This document shows, in pieces, positions 8,268 to 15,309 of a stretch of DNA of 39,955 bases. Numbering within the stretch: position 1 is the stretch's first letter; every line of letters starts with the position of its first letter. Position numbers and translations under genes: made by a program. The stretch comes from JAFGHJ01 sp964523975 (lineage in GTDB: Bacteria > Hydrothermota > UBA3072), in contig CAZGBM010000010.1 in NCBI GenBank assembly GCA_964523975.1, forward strand, positions 1 through 39,955. The letters run 5' to 3'. The notes under the pieces are model-generated. The model was given only the letters and a program-made list of their open reading frames with translations. It had not been told where the DNA came from and did no database searches.

Positions 8268-8699
8268 ATGAAAGTAATTGCTAAAAATAAAAAAGCTAAA
8301 TTCGATTATCATATCTTAGAGACATACGAAGCCGGCATCGTTTTAAAAGGTTCGGAAGTAAAATCGATACGCCAGGGAAAAGTAAGCCTTACGGACGCCT
8401 TCGCTCAAGTAGTCGGGAATGAGGTTTTTCTTTTTAACATGCATATTTCCCCTTACGAAAAGGCGCACAACGAACTGGAGCCCAAAAGGGACAGAAAACT
8501 TCTTCTACATAAGAGCGAAATAAGAAAAATAGACGGCAAACTAAAAAATAAAGGCCTGACTTTGATACCTCTTGAAGTTTGCATAAAAAACGGATTGATA
8601 AAAATAGCTTTATCTCTTGCCAAAGGTAAGAAAAAATATGAGAAAAGAGAAAAAATAATCGAAAAAGAACAAAAAAGGGAGATAAAAAAATACCTATGA
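8268..8699 (+). CDS. smpB: SsrA-binding protein SmpB
   Basis: SmpB binds tmRNA and delivers it to stalled ribosomes for trans-translation. This 143-residue protein spans the full family length: the N-terminal NKKAKFDYHILETYEAGIVL core, GSEVKSIR, the ISPYEKA region and the basic C-terminal tail needed in the ribosomal A site (lysine-rich, residues about 120-143). The ATG at 8268 overlaps a TATAATG string, and no clear Shine-Dalgarno sequence is present apart from a GGGG. The stop overlaps the start of the amidase gene by four bases. The tmRNA gene itself (ssrA) is not in the window. Confidence 0.95.
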   Translation: MKVIAKNKKAKFDYHILETYEAGIVLKGSEVKSIRQGKVSLTDAFAQVVGNEVFLFNMHISPYEKAHNELEPKRDRKLLLHKSEIRKIDGKLKNKGLTLIPLEVCIKNGLIKIALSLAKGKKKYEKREKIIEKEQKREIKKYL

Positions 8700-10030
8700 T
8701 TTTCCTCATTCTTTCTTTAAGTGTTAATGTTGCCGGAAAAATATATACATTCCAGGAATACAGAATGGGAACGCATAAATACATAAGAAGTTCTCCAATG
8801 CTTGAAGAAATGGATTTTTCTTATTACTGGGACCTCGGTACGCAAATTTTGACGATTCAAAAAGAAAATATCGTTTACATAATGCCTGACAATCCCTTTA
8901 TAAAAGTGAATCAGGACCTTTACCAGCTGGAAACGCCACCTGTTAAAGAAAGCGGTAAATTGCTCATACCTGTTTCTTCTCTCCCTCTTATTCTTGGTAA
9001 TCTGATGGATATGGAAGCAAAATTCAACAACGAAATACTCGAAATCGGAGTAAAAGTCAATATATATAAAACCACCTGGGATGTTTCTCCTTCGGGAACG
9101 GTTTTCTCAATCGAATGTTCGCCGACTTTAAAACATCTTTTTAACAAAATCAAAGAAGAATGGGTTTTAATAATTTTTGAGCCGGTATACAATAAAAATA
9201 TCTTAGAACTTACTCCCAAAGGTTTGATAGAAGACATAAAATTCGAGCAAGGAGATGGTTTTATAAAGTTTCGTTTCAAAACAAAAGATAATCTCGCGAT
9301 AGATGCCATAAGAGACGGCAAGTTCTTGAATATCAAAGTGAAAACATTTGTCGAAAGAAGTATAAAAACTATTGTCATAGATCCGGGACACGGAGGAGAA
9401 GACCCTGGAGCGACTTACAACAACGTTCAGGAAAAGGATATAGTGCTGAAAGCTTCAAAAAATCTTGCCGCCAAACTCAGAAATAAAGGGTTTAATATAA
9501 TAATGACAAGAACTGACGACACATTTATCCCCTTAAAAGACAGAACGAAAATTGCCGATTCGGCAAGAGCCGATCTTTTTGTTTCTATCCACTGCAATGC
9601 AGCGCCCAATAAGAGAGAAATGGAAGGAGCCGAAACCTATTTCTTATCTGCCGCAAGAAGCGATTGGGCAAGAACTGTGGAGGCAACTGAAAACTCGGCG
9701 ATTAAATTTGAAGTAAAAGAAGGTTCAGGTTTATCGGAACTCAATTACATATTGAACGACCTTGCTCAGACTCAATTTCTGGAAGAATCCCAACAAGCAG
9801 GTATCTGTATCCAGGAAAGTATGGTTCAGAAATGCGATCTTTATAACAGAGGATTGAAACAGGCAAACTTTTATGTTCTCCGTTTAAATTATATGCCTGC
9901 TGTTTTAGTAGAAATAGCCTTTATAACACATTCCGAGGACCGGAAAAAATTACTGGATGATAAATTTCTTGAGAGCGCCTGCGACGCAATTGCAGAAGGG
10001 ATACTGGCTTATGCAAAATCAAGAAGATAA
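8696..10030 (+). CDS. N-acetylmuramoyl-L-alanine amidase (Amidase_3)
   Basis: This 444-residue zinc amidase cleaves the bond between muramic acid and the stem peptide during cell separation. Residues 1-14 form a signal peptide. A beta-rich N-terminal region at 17-215 includes a copper-amine-oxidase-like segment and an AMIN-like part. The catalytic Amidase_3 domain spans 224-442, with zinc ligands H232 (DPGHGG), E246 (QEKD) and H299 (SIHCNA) and catalytic E406 (VLVEIAF). The start overlaps smpB by ATGA, and the end overlaps murI by 20 bases. Pairing with murI suits a peptidoglycan role. It is likely periplasmic. Confidence 0.93.
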   Translation: MIFLILSLSVNVAGKIYTFQEYRMGTHKYIRSSPMLEEMDFSYYWDLGTQILTIQKENIVYIMPDNPFIKVNQDLYQLETPPVKESGKLLIPVSSLPLILGNLMDMEAKFNNEILEIGVKVNIYKTTWDVSPSGTVFSIECSPTLKHLFNKIKEEWVLIIFEPVYNKNILELTPKGLIEDIKFEQGDGFIKFRFKTKDNLAIDAIRDGKFLNIKVKTFVERSIKTIVIDPGHGGEDPGATYNNVQEKDIVLKASKNLAAKLRNKGFNIIMTRTDDTFIPLKDRTKIADSARADLFVSIHCNAAPNKREMEGAETYFLSAARSDWARTVEATENSAIKFEVKEGSGLSELNYILNDLAQTQFLEESQQAGICIQESMVQKCDLYNRGLKQANFYVLRLNYMPAVLVEIAFITHSEDRKKLLDDKFLESACDAIAEGILAYAKSRR

Positions 10031-10814
10031 ACATCGCCCGATAGGTGTTTTTGACTCCGGTATCGGAGGACTCACCGTCGTCAGAGAAATACGAAAGATA
10101 CTACCGGAAGAGTCGATTGTATATTTCGGCGACAGTGCCAGGGTACCCTACGGGACAAAATCCAAAGAAACAATCCTGCGTTTTGCAAGAGAAGATATCA
10201 GGTTTCTCCGTAATTTCGACATCAAGATTATAGTTTCTGCCTGTTTTTCAGTCTCTTCCAATGCTCTGGAAGAACTAAAAGAGGAATTAGATATTCCTAT
10301 TATAGGGATGATTGACCCGGGCGTCGGCGCTCTTCTGGGTAAATCGTGCAAGAAAGTGGGAGTAATCGGAACCAAAGCCACTATAGAAAGCGGTGCCTTC
10401 GAAAAGAAACTTTTGGAGAAGCTCAGTGATATTTATATATATTCCGTAGCCTGTCCTCTTTTTGTTCCTCTCGCGGAAGAAGGCTGGACCGACGGAGAAA
10501 TTCCGATACTCGTTGCAAAACAATATCTTTCCCCTTTATTGGATAAAAAAATCGATACTCTAATATTCGGATGCACCCATTATCCTTTACTTCATTCCAT
10601 AATAAAGAACGTGATAGGAGATAAGGTACATATAATCGAGCCGGGCAAAGAAGTCGCCCTACTTTTGGAAAAATTTTTAGATAATAACAAACTAAGAGCA
10701 AAGGGAAAGGGAAAACTAAGTATATATCTTTCGGACATACCAAGAAATTTCGAGCAAACAGTTGAGAATTTTCTGGGAGAGAAACCCGGAGAAATTCAAC
10801 TGGTAAACCTGTAA
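10011..10814 (+). CDS. murI: Glutamate racemase with unusual active-site neighbour
   Basis: MurI converts L- to D-glutamate for peptidoglycan. The 267-residue protein has DSGIGG (15-20), YFGDSARVPYGTK, the two catalytic cysteines C78 and C188, and GCTHYPLL (187-194). The start at 10011 is chosen because it lies 10 bases after AGAAGGG; an earlier in-frame start at 9957 lies deep inside the amidase gene. One oddity stands out. The usual ACNT around the first cysteine reads ACFS here, so the substrate-binding Asn is replaced by Phe at 79 and the Thr by Ser at 80. It may be a genuine variant or a base error. Overlap with the amidase implies translational coupling. Confidence 0.92.
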   Translation: MQNQEDKHRPIGVFDSGIGGLTVVREIRKILPEESIVYFGDSARVPYGTKSKETILRFAREDIRFLRNFDIKIIVSACFSVSSNALEELKEELDIPIIGMIDPGVGALLGKSCKKVGVIGTKATIESGAFEKKLLEKLSDIYIYSVACPLFVPLAEEGWTDGEIPILVAKQYLSPLLDKKIDTLIFGCTHYPLLHSIIKNVIGDKVHIIEPGKEVALLLEKFLDNNKLRAKGKGKLSIYLSDIPRNFEQTVENFLGEKPGEIQLVNL

Positions 10815-11070
10815 GACTAAATATTTGCCACGAAGGCACTAAGACACGAAGAAAAAAATTATACTTGTTTTTACCCTCCACAACCCAAATTTATCTCACA
10901 CAGAGAACACAGAGTTACACCACCCCCAACCTTTTTTAATTTGTTTGTTTGAAACCCTCCCCACAACCCCAAATTTTTCAACATGTAGGACATGTAGATA
11001 CTGTAGATTTTTACTTTTGTTTTTCTGACGACTAACTACGAACTAGGAACAACGAACCACGAACTAAATC
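10815..11070. repeat. Intergenic word mosaic between convergent genes
   Basis: This 256-base gap between the convergent murI and radical SAM genes is built of words. A TTGCCACGAAGGCACTAAGA word lies at 10824-10852 and a CTCACACAGAGAACACAGAG word at 10894-10921. C-rich linkers are at 10921-10930 and 10950-10977. The ACATGTAGG word at 10981-11012 is an inverted copy of 93-124. An ACGAACTA-rich word at 11025-11068 has a relative at 13652-13700. No intrinsic terminator hairpin is visible. Confidence 0.8.
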
Positions 11071-12105
11071 TTAAAGCGTATACTTTTCCGATCTCGCTTG
11101 AGTATATAACTCTTTCGGTCTGAGCTCCGCAAATTCCCCGGTCTTTTTTGCTATAAATTTTCTTATATCGAAACAAAGATGGCATTTCGAAATATACCCA
11201 TCTTCTTTTTCTTTATAACCGAACTCCCCTATACCAAAATCATAAAGATTTTTGATATCGGTTACCAGCGCCCGAAGAATCGGTCGATCCCTTAAATCCA
11301 TTCCCTTGAAAATGGATTCCATATCTCGAGAATCGCCGAGTGAAATCCCGCTGCAAAATCCGGGTACATAGTTATGATAATTATCAAGATGGACGTGCCA
11401 GTCTCTCGTTATTTCGTCTCTGCATGAACTTCCGAAAAACTTTTTTGCAGGATTCTTCAAGAATAAACTCTCCAGAGCATAACACACCCTACCCATAGGC
11501 AACAATTCAACATAACTTAGATACCCCGAGTATGATTTAAGATAATCCTTGATAGGCAAAGTCCCCTTTAAGCCAAGCTCTTCGAATTGTTCATAGAAAA
11601 ACTGCTGGTAAACGATTACATTTACCCCGAAGAATTTTCTTCCTATCCTTACCGCTCTCTCAGTTCTTTCAAAAGGTATCTGGTCAACCAGAAAGGGATT
11701 TACACTGATAAGAATACCGAGAAGACCGGCATTCTTTAGAGCTTTGAATTTTTCTCTTACAGAGTCATCATCTTTAGCCCAGAAGCAGTTTGTCTCGACA
11801 AAAATCGAAGGGATATGAAGTTTATGTGCGATTTTCGTTACCTCCAGCAATAGATTAAAATTAATGAAAGGTTCGCCGCCCGTAAAATGGATACCGGAAT
11901 TTACGCCTATCACGTCATTTCCAAAACGGCTTCCGTGGATATTCCCGGAAAGCACGGTAAGGATTTTCTCTGCTTCTTCTATAGACATCCAGTCGGCATT
12001 AAATCGAGGAGAAGAAAAATAAATACAGTGTTTACACTGGCTGCTGCATTTGTACGATAGAATTATTCCGGCTGAAACCGGCTTGGGTATCATTAATTTA
12101 TCCAA
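11071..12105 (-). CDS. Radical SAM protein with SPASM-like C-terminus
   Basis: This 344-residue protein has the radical SAM CxxxCxxC motif (C20, C24, C27), a GGEP-type motif (FTGGEPFINF) and a TIM-barrel-like body. Several later cysteines (SSCRDE, GFCSG and KCHLC near residue 310) could hold an auxiliary Fe-S cluster as in SPASM/twitch proteins. The substrate is unknown and no precursor peptide is seen nearby. The TTG at 12105 is used because GGGAG lies 9 bases upstream; an ATG four codons later (12093) is the alternative. It is a single gene with its own promoter at 12126-12153. Confidence 0.8.
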   Translation of the reverse strand: MDKLMIPKPVSAGIILSYKCSSQCKHCIYFSSPRFNADWMSIEEAEKILTVLSGNIHGSRFGNDVIGVNSGIHFTGGEPFINFNLLLEVTKIAHKLHIPSIFVETNCFWAKDDDSVREKFKALKNAGLLGILISVNPFLVDQIPFERTERAVRIGRKFFGVNVIVYQQFFYEQFEELGLKGTLPIKDYLKSYSGYLSYVELLPMGRVCYALESLFLKNPAKKFFGSSCRDEITRDWHVHLDNYHNYVPGFCSGISLGDSRDMESIFKGMDLRDRPILRALVTDIKNLYDFGIGEFGYKEKEDGYISKCHLCFDIRKFIAKKTGEFAELRPKELYTQARSEKYTL

Positions 12106-12125
12106 AAATTCGTTCTCCCGGACTC

Positions 12126-12153
12126 AATATAACTAACGTTTCCCTACTGTCAA
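12126..12153 (-). promoter_or_regulatory. Sigma-70-like promoter for the radical SAM gene
   Basis: TTGACA (12153-12148), a 16-base spacer and TATATT (12131-12126) are read on the minus strand. The predicted transcription start lies just before the GGGAG ribosome binding site of the TTG start at 12105. Confidence 0.75.
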
Positions 12154-12226
12154 GAAATCTCCTCGTAATAATAACAGACTGACATAAAAATTAAAATAAT
12201 ATATTTTCAGTCGGGAAAAAGATAAA

Positions 12227-12729
12227 ATGATAAGAGAATGCAAAATTGAAGACTTTAAAGCAATCTATGAAATAATCAATGATGCAGCCAGAGCCTATGA
12301 GGGTGTAATACCAGAAGATTGTTATAACCTGTCTTACATGAGCGAAGAAGCCTTAAAAAATGAAATTGCAAGCGGTATTACTTTTTACGGATTAGGGAAG
12401 AAGGAAAACCAACAAGCTTTATGGGCATTCAGGTCATTCTTGATGTCACTCTAATCAGACATGCCTATGTTGTAACGAAAAAAAGAAACAAGGGCATCGA
12501 AAGTAAACTGCTGAGCTTTTTAAAAACGAAAACCGAAAAACCGGTTTTAATAGGAACCTGGGCTGACGCAAAATGGGCAATAAAATTTTACCAGAAGCAC
12601 GGGTTTAAGTTAGTGTCAACCGAAGAAAAAGATAGGCTGTTCGGAAAATATTGGAATATTCCCGACAGGCAAATCGAGGTCTCCGTGGTTCTTGTAGATA
12701 GCAAATATCACGAGCAGCAAGGTTGCTAA
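12227..12729 (+). pseudogene. GNAT-family N-acetyltransferase, split by a frameshift
   Basis: Two overlapping frames encode the two halves of one GNAT acetyltransferase. Residues from 12227 begin with MIRECKIEDFKAIYEIINDA and run to about 12420. From 12421 another frame continues with HAYVVTKKRNKGIESKLL (the acetyl-CoA binding loop region, here KRNKGI) and ends with the FYQKHGFKLV motif. A single missing base in the CTTTATGGG stretch near 12419 joins them. It may be a recent pseudogene or a sequencing or assembly error; the otherwise intact halves favour a recent event. A possible promoter, CTGACA-N17-TATTTT, lies at 12179-12207. The substrate is unknown. Confidence 0.75.
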
Positions 12730-12828
12730 AATATAAAAATCAAAGTTCAAAAGAAGAAAAAACTTTTTTTATTCGTGCTATTTGTGTAATTTGTTGTTTC
12801 TCTCAGTTTTGGTGGGTGGGGCTTTGAC
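12730..12828. repeat. Short word mosaic between convergent genes
   Basis: This gap contains an AAATATAAAAATCAAAG word (about 12730-12752) and a TTCGTGCTATTTGTGTAATT word (about 12770-12797) related to sequences at 19262-19350 and 32608-32640. A G-rich linker GGTGGGTGGGG follows. Confidence 0.7.
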
Positions 12829-13500
12829 TTATTTCTTTTTTTTCAATTCTTTCAGTATGTCGGTAAGTACTTTATGATTTTTCTTCGCCAGTCTATGAGA
12901 TTCTTTTGCAAGTTCTATTTGTCTCTTATTTAAATCTTGAGCAAAATCCAGGTATTTCTTGTTTTTTCTCTGGATGGCAAAGATAATTACCAAAAGGATA
13001 AAAAGGAAAAATAGATATATAACGAAAGGAGCATAATTTAAAACATCCATAAAACATCCTGAGGGCATTTTTTCTTTAATTTTACCGTAATACTCTTTAT
13101 CCGACAACCATTTTTTATTCTCTTTATCGTAATAGAGTATATTGGTTTGCATCCAGGCGGAATAGCTATAGTAATATTTTTCCAAAACATCCTCCGCTAA
13201 ACCCACCAGTTCAACCTCAACCACACCCATAATAAACCCGTAGTCATAACCTTCCATTCGTTCGTCTACAGTAACATTCAGAACTTTTAACTCACCGTCA
13301 AAAGGAAATCTCTCTGTTTTAAAACGGTAGCTGCCTGGAGAAATATATTCGAAAACGACAGTTTCAGGGTCTTTCTTTTGTATATTTTCCCATGCCTCAA
13401 TGAGAGATTCCTCCGTTGGGACAGCAAACAAAATTACAGGAGCGAACAGGAAGAACAACCCCGAAAGAATAACAATATTCAAGCGTAATAATCTATTCAT
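12829..13500 (-). CDS. Secreted/one-span membrane protein with C-terminal coiled coil
   Basis: This 223-residue protein is not recognised. It has a cleavable-looking signal peptide (1-26, ending near LFAVP), a beta-rich extracytoplasmic domain (27-155), one membrane span (about 157-178) and a cytoplasmic lysine-rich coiled coil (180-223). This layout suggests a structural or sensory envelope protein. Its promoter at 13509-13537 ends only 8 bases before the ATG and there is no Shine-Dalgarno sequence, so a leaderless transcript is predicted. Confidence 0.6.
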   Translation of the reverse strand: MNRLLRLNIVILSGLFFLFAPVILFAVPTEESLIEAWENIQKKDPETVVFEYISPGSYRFKTERFPFDGELKVLNVTVDERMEGYDYGFIMGVVEVELVGLAEDVLEKYYYSYSAWMQTNILYYDKENKKWLSDKEYYGKIKEKMPSGCFMDVLNYAPFVIYLFFLFILLVIIFAIQRKNKKYLDFAQDLNKRQIELAKESHRLAKKNHKVLTDILKELKKKK

Positions 13501-13508
13501 TTATAATC

Positions 13509-13537
13509 AATATACCCAAAAATCGGATATCTGTCAA
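13509..13537 (-). promoter_or_regulatory. Sigma-70-like promoter for the coiled-coil membrane gene
   Basis: TTGACA (13537-13532), a 17-base spacer and TATATT (13514-13509) are read on the minus strand, with 8 bases between the -10 box and the ATG at 13500. Confidence 0.7.
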
Positions 13538-13760
13538 GTTAGAACAAATTTTACATTATTAAACCCTTCTTTACCACGAGATTAACACCAGATTTTCAAT
13601 TTGATAGTCAGTTGGGCCATAAATTATAATGACGGATGACGGCAGACCGGTTTAACCACGAACTACGAACCCGGAACAACGAACTAAACCTTAAATCCTG
13701 AAAATCGGGTGCATTTAAAGCGGCTTTTGGGGCCTTTTTATAAAAATTCACCTCCGACCC

Positions 13761-13789
13761 TTGACACTTTGGCACAATTATGATAGCTT
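13761..13789 (+). promoter_or_regulatory. Possible promoter for the xseB-lpxA operon
   Basis: TTGACA (13761-13766) is followed after 17 bases by TAGCTT (13784-13789), six bases before the xseB ATG. The -35 box is perfect and the -10 box poor. There is no Shine-Dalgarno sequence before xseB. Confidence 0.45.
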
Positions 13790-13795
13790 GTAGAT

Positions 13796-14035
13796 ATGAA
13801 ATTCGAAGAATCCTTAAATCGTCTTGAGGAAATCGTAAAAAATTTGGAAGAAGGAGAAATTTCTCTTGAAGAATCGCTACCTCTGTTTGAGGAAGGCATG
13901 AAACTTCTCGGAAAACTGAAGGATTACCTTGCCGAAGCCGAAACCAAGATAGAAAAATTGATAAAAGACAGCGAAGGCAAATTTAAGACCCATGAATATA
14001 GAAAATTATCTGAAGAACTGGAAAAAGAAGGTTGA
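13796..14035 (+). CDS. xseB: Exodeoxyribonuclease VII small subunit
   Basis: XseB is the small helical subunit of exonuclease VII, which degrades single-stranded DNA with XseA. The 79-residue protein is of normal length and carries the family pattern FEESLNRLEEIVKNLEEGEI followed by LEESLPLFEEGMKL. xseA is not in this window; the next gene is ispA, a pairing often seen in bacteria (xseB-ispA-dxs). It overlaps ispA by 44 bases. No Shine-Dalgarno sequence is visible before the ATG. Confidence 0.95.
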   Translation: MKFEESLNRLEEIVKNLEEGEISLEESLPLFEEGMKLLGKLKDYLAEAETKIEKLIKDSEGKFKTHEYRKLSEELEKEG

Positions 14036-14867
14036 CAAAAAACTGAATATTCATCTTCCGCCGGAAGATGAATACCCGCCGGTATTAAGCAAAGCAATGA
14101 GATATACGGTTCTTGCCGGAGGCAAAAGAATACGACCTATTCTAATGATTACCACCTACTCTCTCTCCGGGGGTGATAATTTCGAAGAAATCATGCCGGT
14201 TTCCTCAGCTATCGAATTTATCCACTCTTACTCACTAATCCATGATGACCTGCCTGCAATGGATAATGATGATTATAGAAGAGGCTTACCCAGTTCTCAT
14301 AAAAAATTCGGAGAAGATATCGCAATTCTGGCAGGCGATGCTCTTTTTTCCCACGCGTTTTACCTGATATCTCACGGTGAACTCAAACCAATTCTAAAAG
14401 AAAAAGTGTTAAAGATACTCACCCGGGCCATTGGCAATAAAGGGATTATAGGAGGCCAGGTCGAAGATATTCTATCGGATTCCTCATACAAAAATCCAAA
14501 ACTTCTACGCTATATTCATTCTCATAAAACAGCTTTTTTCTTCTCGGCAGCCTGTGAGATCGGTACGGTCCTGGCAGAAGCAGATGATAAGAAAATCACA
14601 GCTGCCAGAAACGGCGGGCTTTTGATGGGTATGGCTTTCCAGATAGTAGACGACATTCTGGATGTAGAAGGCAAAAAAGAAGAAATAGGCAAAGAAGTAA
14701 AAAAAGACAATAATAAACTTACCTATCCTCTGGTTTACGGAATCGATTTTTCGAGAAAAATAGCAAGAAAATACAGCACGCTCGCATTAAAACATTTTGG
14801 TATCCTCAAAAAAGGCGACGAAACATTCAACAAATTAGTAAATCTTTTACTCGAAAGGAGAAATTAA
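13992..14867 (+). CDS. ispA: Polyprenyl (farnesyl/geranylgeranyl) diphosphate synthase
   Basis: This trans-prenyltransferase chains isopentenyl diphosphate to allylic substrates to give C15-C20 precursors for undecaprenyl phosphate and quinones. The 291-residue protein has the GGKRIRP substrate-binding motif (43-49), the first Asp-rich motif DDLPAMD (85-91, the bacterial type with a two-residue insertion) and the second DDILD (220-224). Chain length cannot be settled from sequence by eye. It overlaps xseB by 44 bases and is two genes upstream of dxs, which supplies its substrates' pathway. Confidence 0.93.
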   Translation: MNIENYLKNWKKKVDKKLNIHLPPEDEYPPVLSKAMRYTVLAGGKRIRPILMITTYSLSGGDNFEEIMPVSSAIEFIHSYSLIHDDLPAMDNDDYRRGLPSSHKKFGEDIAILAGDALFSHAFYLISHGELKPILKEKVLKILTRAIGNKGIIGGQVEDILSDSSYKNPKLLRYIHSHKTAFFFSAACEIGTVLAEADDKKITAARNGGLLMGMAFQIVDDILDVEGKKEEIGKEVKKDNNKLTYPLVYGIDFSRKIARKYSTLALKHFGILKKGDETFNKLVNLLLERRN

Positions 14868-14868
14868 A

Positions 14869-15309
14869 ATGAGCTCAAATTTATGGCGCCTTTTTCTTCT
14901 TCCTTATTTATGCGGCCTCTCCTGCCAGCTGATAAAAATTTTCAATCACCGGATAATGAAAAAAAAATTCAATTTCACGTTGAATAATCTTCTGGAGCTG
15001 GGAGGTATGCCAAGCGCACATTCGGCCGCAACCATAAGTTTAACCACTTTAATAGCAATATATTATGGGATAAACTCGCCTCTTTTCATAATTGCCTTAT
15101 TCCTTTCTACGTTTATAATAGGAGAGGCATATGTGGTAAGAGGCGTCATAAGCCGGCACACCCAGTTACTGAACAAGATGGTAAAAATAAACGGAAAAAA
15201 AGAATTAGCGGAGGTCAACCTGACCGGCAGGATAGGACATACTCCGGTGGAAGTAATTGCGGGAGTAATCTTCGGTTTGGTTTTCGCTCTGGCTTTTATA
15301 GGAATATAA
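14869..15309 (+). CDS. Divergent PAP2-family (DUF212) membrane phosphatase
   Basis: This 146-residue membrane protein of the DUF212/divergent PAP2 family carries GGMPSAHSA (near 45-53) and GHTPVEVIAG (near 125-134), matching the family's two conserved motifs. In PAP2 enzymes these hold the catalytic histidines. Four hydrophobic segments are seen. Placed between ispA and dxs, it could dephosphorylate an isoprenoid diphosphate such as undecaprenyl diphosphate. This is inferred from context. A GAAAGGAG site precedes the ATG, and the stop abuts the dxs ATG directly. Confidence 0.85.
   Translation: MSSNLWRLFLLPYLCGLSCQLIKIFNHRIMKKKFNFTLNNLLELGGMPSAHSAATISLTTLIAIYYGINSPLFIIALFLSTFIIGEAYVVRGVISRHTQLLNKMVKINGKKELAEVNLTGRIGHTPVEVIAGVIFGLVFALAFIGI

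Larger units (their letters stand above)
13501..13795. repeat. Divergent spacer with words and two promoters
   Basis: The spacer between divergent genes holds the minus-strand promoter (13509-13537), a CCACGAGATTAACACCAGATT word (about 13574-13594), an ACGAACTACGAACCCGG word (13652-13700) related to 11025-11068, and a plus-strand TTGACA at 13761 before xseB. An AAAGCGGC..GGGGCCTTTTT stretch at 13717-13740 looks like a decayed terminator but does not pair well. Confidence 0.6.

Noticed and set aside
8264..8269. TATAAT overlapping the smpB start codon as its -10 box
   Set aside because: No -35 box lies at 16-18 bases, and such placement would start transcription inside the gene.
13717..13740. 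Intrinsic terminator before xseB
   Set aside because: AAAGCGGC and GGGGCCTTTTT do not pair well enough for a stable stem.
13769..13790. TTTGGCAC...GCTTG before xseB as a sigma-54 promoter
   Set aside because: No GC doublet at the correct distance after the GG; the region is better explained by TTGACA with a weak -10.
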